From positions 42,999,001 through 43,063,000 of the forward strand of contig CM065380.1 in the NCBI GenBank assembly GCA_033060915.1: a stretch of 64,000 nucleotides of DNA, given 5' to 3'. This DNA comes from Euryodendron excelsum (lineage: Eukaryota > Streptophyta > Magnoliopsida > Ericales > Pentaphylacaceae). A model generated the notes under the pieces. The model did no database searches. It was not told the DNA's origin and saw only the letters and a program-made list of their open reading frames with translations. Below, piece after piece: positions 59,501 through 64,000 of this stretch. The translations under genes were made by a program, and so were the position numbers. Every line of letters begins with the position of its first letter. Position 1 is the stretch's first letter.

Positions 59501-60144
59501 TTCTCCTTTCCCTCTTATTTTTCTTTTTCTTTTTCTTTTCTTGTCTTTTCCTTAACAAATCCGGATTCCAAACATAGCATTAGGAAAACTAGTGATGAAA
59601 TACATTTAATTTTGCCATGGTTGGTGCTGTCGGACATAGAGACTAATTATGTGACTTGAATGGATAGGAGAACCAATTGGCATAGTGATTTTTGGAGTTA
59701 GGATTTTCTTGATGGAAAGGGGAAATGTTGACCTCTGGGGTTGAAGTTTTGTAGAAAGAGGAAGCAAGACACTCCTATCAAAATTTCTCTTATGCCAACT
59801 ATGTTCTTTTTGATGCTTTATTTTAGTTCAAGAGTTCATAATGCCACGGGAACAGCATACACTTATTCTTATCTATGGAAGCTAGACCACAGTCATTGCT
59901 TGTAAAGGATAACATTATCTTAGCATTTAGACAGTTAAGGTAAAAGAAGTTTGATATATATATGTACATATGATACTCATTTTAACATGGTCTATAAATG
60001 TTTGAATGCAGTCGGAGGCGATTTAGTGAGAAACAAGCAGAACAATGGTGGGCAGAGAACCGGGCCAGAGTATATGAACAGTATAATGTGCGCATGGTTG
60101 ACAAGTCAAGTGTGGGCATTGGAAGTGAGGACATCGGACATTGA
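38849..60144 (+). CDS. PRAF/RLD protein: PH, RCC1 repeats, FYVE, BRX (1,103 aa, nine coding exons)
   Basis: Exons: 38849-38920, 42015-42101, 42983-43072, 49479-49559, 49731-49925, 50065-52191, 53014-53160, 58804-59183, 60012-60144. All introns are GT-AG, and the sum is 3,312 nt without an internal stop. PH domain at about residues 25-135. RCC1-like repeats at about 265-655, with repeated WG(D/E)G and ACG..HT words. FYVE zinc finger with ligands between C665 and C716 and the plant-type core [10 protein letters not shown]. Ser/Arg-rich linker, then a coiled-coil-like segment at about 865-945. C-terminal BRX domain at about 1,031-1,090 ([20 protein letters not shown]). The start was chosen because MLRADRM...RDIEQ matches the family N-terminus. 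Family members (RLD1-4/PRAF in Arabidopsis) bind phosphoinositides and, through BRX, LAZY1-like proteins, affecting PIN placement and gravitropism. The exact subclade is not resolved. Introns 1, 3 and 7 are enlarged by insertions. Confidence 0.93.
39680..40580 (+). pseudogene. L1-like LINE reverse-transcriptase remnant in intron 1
   Basis: On the plus strand, frames together give LINE ORF2 text: [19 protein letters not shown] and QKAKML near 39,695-39,790, then [37 protein letters not shown] and [11 protein letters not shown] at 40,110-40,285. After frameshifts comes a YRKAYDYLN-like word near 40,417 and [17 protein letters not shown] near 40,496. These match the linker and first RT motifs of plant L1 elements. 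The YxDD box is not reached. Stops, frameshifts and a T-rich run (40,039-40,062) show it is dead. It lies in the same orientation as the host gene and is spliced out. Confidence 0.75.
42168..42275. repeat. Trinucleotide-rich inverted repeat in intron 2
   Basis: An (AGC)n/AAC/AAT-rich half at 42,168-42,230 is followed by a GTT/GGT/GCT-rich half at 42,239-42,275. AGCAGCAGCAGCGGCAGCAA can pair imperfectly with TTGCTGCTGCT and its surroundings. Open frames here are artefacts of the triplet pattern. Confidence 0.7.
43920..44550 (-). mobile_element. Possible RTE-type LINE 3' fragment in intron 3
   Basis: CTCGACTCGACAAAGTCTC, then ATTTGGGGCCAACTAC, and later GTATCACCAATCG and ATTATTTTGGCCACGATC resemble the antisense 3' part of a common plant non-LTR element. 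No ORF is preserved. The family call is tentative. Confidence 0.4.
44560..44595. repeat. Homopolymer run of 36 C
   Basis: Thirty-six consecutive C between AACACA and TTCTTCC. On the other strand it is a G run with strong G-quadruplex potential. An assembly or sequencing artefact in the exact length is possible. A shorter run of 17 C occurs at 39,204-39,220 in intron 1. Confidence 0.95.
44600..44950 (-). mobile_element. LINE 3' end fragment in intron 3, antisense
   Basis: Read on the minus strand, a 74-codon open end (44,947-44,723) is followed by TACAGGGTTGTGCCCCGTCTC and terminates TTTTACTTATCAAAA at about 44,613. That 3' UTR wording (GTGCCCC...CTTATCAAAA) is typical of plant L1 elements. 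Only the tail is present, as expected from 5'-truncated insertion. Confidence 0.55.
44951..47332. other. Intron 3, middle part, no gene seen
   Basis: GGCATGAAATGTATGGTGC is repeated 37 bp apart near 45,898 and 45,935. An 81-codon frame at 45,937-46,182 shows no family resemblance. At 46,230-46,640 there is LTR-like GGGCC/GGCCC-rich text (for example GCATGGGCTTCCTTAG) without definable ends. Confidence 0.35.
47333..47608 (+). pseudogene. cob: Nuclear copy of mitochondrial cob (cytochrome b C-terminal part)
   Basis: An open frame encodes [76 protein letters not shown] and APFV in order. This is plant mitochondrial cytochrome b from the sixth to the eighth membrane span. The match begins abruptly after a proline-poor nuclear flank and stops after APFV. 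It sits in intron 3 and lacks the heme-binding N-terminal half, so it cannot function. Few changes have accumulated and the frame is still open (131 codons from 47,293 to 47,688 including flanks), which suggests fairly recent transfer. The Arg in [10 protein letters not shown] looks like the unedited genomic state, because edited protein usually has Cys there. Confidence 0.9.
47820..48240. other. Probable mitochondrial non-coding DNA next to the cob fragment
   Basis: Higher-GC text such as GGCGGAAGCCCCCATTCCCC, GCCCCTATGTAGGGGGAAAA and GGTCTCATCAGGAGGGAGG resembles plant mitochondrial spacer and contrasts with the AT-rich intron. Between it and cob, TTTACTTATCAAAAAAG at 47,696 looks like a LINE tail. 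Together these suggest one transferred segment later interrupted, or two separate insertions. Confidence 0.4.
48595..48765. repeat. Dispersed GTGTCC-rich repeat, copy in intron 3
   Basis: Repeated GTGTCC/GGACAC words end with GTGTCCATGCTTCTTAG. Related text is found inverted at 57,127-57,190 (CTAGGAAGCATGGACACG), at 53,690-53,830 and at 57,983-58,012 (GTGTCCATGCTTGTTAG). The shared CCATGCTTCYTAG end suggests a transposon family. No superfamily is assigned. Confidence 0.6.
48883..49195. repeat. Diverged local duplication before exon 4
   Basis: About 70 bp at 48,883-48,952 recur at 49,121-49,191, sharing TTAGTCCTTGAGATRAAGTT and TACATGCATGACC. The spacing is about 240 bp. Confidence 0.7.
53161..55284. 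other. Intron 7, first part
   Basis: AT-rich, no gene. It contains a copy of the GACACATGTTGGA repeat family (53,690-53,830), long T and A runs (54,349; 55,078-55,091) and G-rich text near 55,160-55,180. Confidence 0.45.
55293..55642. mobile_element. hAT-type MITE (350 bp) in intron 7
   Basis: Terminal inverted repeats CAAGGAATAAAATTTTC at the left and GAAATTTTGATCCTTG at the right pair over about 17 bp with few mismatches. An identical 8-bp direct repeat, CTTGACAC, flanks it (55,285-55,292 and 55,643-55,650). An 8-bp target site and a CA..G terminus fit the hAT superfamily. The inside is full of CGAAACGTTTCC and inverted forms, and encodes nothing. Confidence 0.88.
55651..58803. other. Intron 7, remaining part
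   Basis: No gene seen. There are GACACG/GTGTCC repeat pieces at 57,127-57,270 and 57,983-58,012. CATATCAGAGCCATA at about 57,105 looks like a tRNA-Met primer-binding site, but no LTR could be matched. Short open frames at 56,672-56,857 and 57,332-57,695 have no family motifs. Confidence 0.4.
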
Positions 60145-62116
60145 CACGTGGAAATGTTCATCATTTGTAAACAAAATGTAAATTTTGGGTCTAAATTCCT
60201 GCTTCCACTACCGGGAATTCTTATTGATCTATATCAGGTTGGGTTTCATTATAATGAAGGTTTCTATAAAAGGAGAGAAGTGGAGGGGTTTGGTCGTGTT
60301 CTCTTTTCTTTTTTTCTTTTTCTTCCCTTTGAGTTTGTAAATTTTATTTTGCATTTTCATTTTGGCCCTAAATTTGCCTTATGTGGAGGGCCCTAAATTT
60401 GCCTTGTGTGGAGGAGGGAGGAGGGTGGGGATGAGGGTGAGAAATGTAAATTCTTAGTAGGTTACTGGCTCTTGTTTAAAGCAGCTGCCATGTAAATTTC
60501 ATAAGCAAATGCATCTTTGATTTTATTTCCTTAACATTCCCCTGAGAACAAAACCGACCGTTGGGCTGCTTGTGGTCGGCCATCTCGTTTTTTTGGTACC
60601 ACACCAAGAGACTACAAAGATAGCTAGGGCGTACCATGGCTAGTACCACGGTGAGTATAACTACTATTCTACCGTCTTATTGTCTTGCACTCAGAAAAGA
60701 ACATATTTGTCTCCCAAATGAAGATGATACCTTTGCAATCTATTTATCACGCCCTTTTTTTGTGAAAATTTTCACAAGCCGTTTATATTATGTTAAAAAA
60801 GTTGCATGTTCAGATATATATATATATATATATATATATGTGAGGCACAGGAAGGGCCAGCTGAATCTTTTGAATTTTGTTGATGGTCCCCCCTTTTAGG
60901 TGAAGGAGTTTGCTTGGATCGTTGGATGTGGACTTGATCCAAAATTGGCTCGAGCGAAGTGAACTCTACAACTAGCATGGCCCAATGTTGGCTCAAGCGA
61001 ACCACAGTTGAATCGAGCCAACTTAGTATATTTTGCAGTTCTATTGCAATTCTGAGTTATATTTTAAAGAGAATGGATGGACCTTCTGGCCTACCCAATT
61101 CTCCAACAATATGAGGTGATTTGAAATTACTTTTGAGGTAGACATGCATCGAGTGCGAGACTTTATAATTCGTTAATGCATATTCAAATCACTCAACAAA
61201 TCCTAATAGCCATTGAAAAAACACATCAGAGTTCATATTTTCCTATTGAAGGGATTGAATGCTAACGCAGTTATTCGGTAGGTACAGTGATCAAACGCTG
61301 TGATATCAGAAATCCCAATGAGTTGAATAAAAACACCTCAACCAAATATTCGTGGTGATTCGAATCTGTCCATGGTAATTAAGATTATTATTATAGGGTT
61401 GTAAGTTGGGTGGTTCTTGTGTAAATTCATCTACTTGCCTTGCCTGCCTGCCTGAATGGGTGCAAGGGTCCCATAATTTTTCTCAATCGTTTATCTGTAA
61501 ATGATTCTAGTATTTTTGCATGCATGTGACAATTGATATATGAATGTGTTGGAAAATAGTTGAGGTTAAAATTGGCCATTTACACTCTTTAACTCAAAAT
61601 TTATATAAATCCACGTACCTCATAACTGATTGGTTTCTCAATTAGCATTAGAGCATACCAATTTGTAATATTTTCCTCATATATGCATTATATATGCACA
61701 GGGGTGGAACTACCCATAAGCATGGGATACCATGGCATCTCTAGTTTTTGTATGATCTTTCAATATATGACTTGTATATATAATGTCCCAGTAACAATTT
61801 ATTAAAACCTAAGATTATAGATCTTACTAATTCCCTTATAAATCCTTAAAAAAATCAATAGTTTGCGACTCTGTGGCCTGTAATTAGATGTTGTAATAGG
61901 AAGTAGATAAATTTGTTGGTGACATAGTCAAAACACATACAGTTGAGATTTATATGATGCCTACTCTTGGCATGTTTAAATTTATTATTTAGATATTTTT
62001 GAAATTTGAAGTAGCTCAGAAGTTTGAAATATTGATATGCCATGTGTACGGGCAATTGATAGTGGGACCTACAGAATTGTCATCAAAATTGGATTAACTT
62101 TTGTTTCGTTAAGCAG
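60145..62116. other. 3' UTR of the PRAF/RLD gene and downstream DNA
   Basis: The 3' UTR starts at 60,145. No clear AATAAA occurs in the first kilobase, so the poly(A) site is not set. CCCTAAATTTGCCTTRTGTGGAGG is present twice in tandem near 60,365-60,412 (a unit slightly over 20 bp). An (AT)n tract lies at 60,816-60,839. CAGGGGTGGAACTACCC at about 61,700 resembles the end of a dispersed DNA transposon. Confidence 0.45.
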
Positions 62117-62336
62117 CTGCGGAAATATGAAGAGTTGATCCAATTGTGTGAGCAGACTCTTGGTTCTGTTGAGATGAACTGTTTTCTAAAAGGAACCGTT
62201 CGTCAGGCAAGGGCAAAGGCAAAGGCAACGGCGCTCGATTATCAAGTCCTAGCTACACTCCTATTTAGGAAGCCTTGAGGAAGCTCTTGATTTTCTGAAG
62301 AAGCAAGAGGAATCCGTTTATGCCACTGAACAGTGA
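62117..62336 (+). pseudogene. Fragment resembling a TPR/DnaJ co-chaperone gene
   Basis: After a splice-acceptor-like TTAAGCAG, the plus strand reads LRKYEELIQLCEQTLGSVEMN, continues with an Arg/Lys/Ala stretch from GGCAAA repeats, and stops at 62,276. A second frame gives LEEALDFLKKQEESVYATEQ, with a stop at 62,334. Both pieces resemble consecutive TPR segments of plant proteins that combine TPR repeats with a J domain (TPR15/TPR16 type). The piece between them is missing or scrambled, and no other exon of such a gene is visible. It is probably a broken, transposed exon. The family call is from memory of the motif. Confidence 0.5.
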
Positions 62337-63269
62337 CAACCAATCTTTTCATATTGAACCTTTTTGCATATTTCTGTGGTCAATTTCATCAAGCCACCGT
62401 ACATGTGACTTATGTGACTTGAAGTTGAAAATATTCACGTGCAAGTTCAGATGATTTTGACACTAATCCTGAATGAGTCACATGCGGAACGTGATGGAAA
62501 GAGCATGTGTCATCATCCCGTGTAATATGAAGGAGTCTCATGCCAGGAAGACTGCAAATATGTAAACCGAATGTGTATAATTAATGTAGAAAGAAATATG
62601 CAATGAAGATTTCCAGTCATATCAATGACATGTCATAAATGTAGTTGTAAAGGCTAAGGGTGTAGCATTGACGAGTTTTTGTGTAATTATTGTATCATAA
62701 CGTAATATGTCATACTTATTCGTATCATGCATGTATGTCATACTTATCTGTATCATGAGCACCTTTTTGTTTGGATTTCTAGAACTTTGGATTCCATCAT
62801 TAATACCCTTAGCTAGCACAACTCGCACCATAAGCTATGTTCATTCCTCACTACTCATGTTAAGGGACCCGTGCTCATCTATTGAATTTTTTTGCTCACC
62901 ATACACAATGGGCATTCATTTGGCCTTCCAACTCAAATGTTAGGCATAATTTCAGCAAAAGAAAAGCTGCCCTTAAAACTCAGCTGAGAATATTATCCAA
63001 AACACATCAATAGAGATGCCTACAACATGAATGATCATTTTCATTATTTCTCACCTGAACTCATTCTGATCTTTTGTGTTTTGAGCCTCGTTCTCACCTG
63101 AACTCATTTGATTGAATCAAGCCAAAAAAAAAAAAGGCAAAAAAAGCTACATTTGCAAAGGGCCATCACTAACTAGGATATGCGACAATCCAGGGTTCCG
63201 CTGTACACATATCTAGATGCGTGCGCACAGAAGAATTTCCAACCTTACGCATGTTTACAAAGATTAATT
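62337..63269. other. Intergenic DNA, no gene seen
   Basis: AT-rich. CATACTTATTCGTATCATG and a near copy repeat in tandem around 62,710-62,757. A 78-codon frame at 62,707-62,943 has no recognisable motif. TCTCACCTGAACTCATT occurs twice, at ~63,051 and ~63,096. Confidence 0.4.
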
Positions 63270-63274
63270 ATTTT

Positions 63275-63549
63275 GCCTATAAATACCATACCTGTCTTCT
63301 CTTTGGGAAACAGTTCTCTTGCTCAAGCATGCCTAACACTCTTCCATTTTCATTTCTCTAACCTATTAAATAGCATTATACCCTAATCTTCCACCACTAG
63401 GAGTCAAGATCCAAGGAGAAAATGCAAGAAAAGGTAAGATTAAATGAAGAGGAAGTAAAGAGCTCTAGCAGACACCCCATTTTGCCTCTACTTATTGTCG
63501 GTTGGGAGATCAAATTTGAAACCAACGCATGTATTTGTAAGTGTTTTTA
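63275..63549 (+). promoter_or_regulatory. Candidate promoter and first exon of an unidentified gene
   Basis: CCTATAAATACC at about 63,275 is a good plant TATA box. It is followed by pyrimidine-rich text and, 145 bases on, ATGCAAGAAAAGGTAAGATT at 63,421. That could be a start codon with a nearby GT donor, or a 42-codon frame ending at 63,549. No family is recognised and nothing confirms transcription. Confidence 0.25.
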
Positions 63550-64000
63550 GACTTCATTAAAGTTAAGCCTATAAAGACCTCCCTGTGGTCCCATTTGCTC
63601 AAAATGCTTAGGAAAAATTTGGCAAATTGCCCTTATAGAATGGTTGGCTTTGACATAAACTTCCATGTCCCATTTATTGTATTTATTGATATTGGTTTTC
63701 ACCATCTTCTAGTATCTTGAAATATCTTTTCAACCTTCTAGAATGGGTCTTAGTCTAATATAAAATGAAATAGTTATGAACATTTTACAAAATTTGCATT
63801 AGTTTTCACCTATCAATAGTAAAATGATTTCTTAAAATGTGCTTGGAACTCTTGAATCAGACCAAATTTTAGATGAAACTACTTCTAAAGGTTTTGGAAA
63901 ATATATGGCAAGCAAAATCTCAAGCCCATGGTGACTTCTAAAGTTGGTGTTTGGTCCCATTCGTGATTAATTATGAAGCAGTAATAATTTGATTTTGAGT
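63550..64000. other. Right edge, no gene seen
   Basis: AT-rich sequence without coding signal. It would be intronic if the candidate gene at 63,421 is real. Confidence 0.35.

Overview
The window looks like nuclear DNA of a woody eudicot: AT-rich, full of LTR retrotransposons, plant DNA transposons and microsatellites, with one large spliced plant gene. No species can be named from the sequence. The left 35 kb is almost entirely transposable elements. The right 26 kb carries one intact host gene of the PRAF/RLD family (PH, RCC1, FYVE and BRX domains), on the plus strand in nine coding exons from 38,849 to 60,144.

Layout. 1-2,831: a degenerate tandem repeat and a broken gypsy-type transposon protein (minus strand). 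4,423-7,821: a 3.4-kb TG...CA element with a 5-bp target duplication, read as a solo LTR of a very-long-LTR family. 8,771-31,589: a SIRE/Maximus-like copia retrotransposon (minus strand) with both LTRs, primer-binding site, polypurine tract, decayed gag-pol and an accessory ORF downstream of pol. It has been hit twice: by a CACTA transposon in its 3' LTR (8,860-19,563) and by a solo LTR in gag (27,962-29,652). The CACTA element holds a 16-unit, ~177-bp tandem array and a second copy of the long-LTR family (13,369-~17,997). A third, truncated copy lies at ~32,650-34,983.

35-38.2 kb is AT-rich promoter-side DNA. The PRAF/RLD gene follows. Its exons are short and open, but introns 1, 3 and 7 (3.1, 6.4 and 5.6 kb) are swollen with insertions: an L1-like LINE remnant, LINE 3' ends, mitochondrial cob DNA, a 36-base C run and a hAT-type MITE. 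Downstream are a truncated fragment resembling a TPR/DnaJ co-chaperone gene (62,117-62,336) and a weak candidate promoter near 63,280.

How it fits together. Only the PRAF/RLD gene looks functional. Everything else can be ordered as a history of insertions, because several target duplications and split sequences are still readable. I found no previously unknown enzymatic system. The most unusual observations are the swappable tandem-repeat slot shared by three long-LTR copies, the dimeric satellite-like array inside the CACTA element, and frame-level proof of the insertions and of a 104-bp duplication in the copia element.
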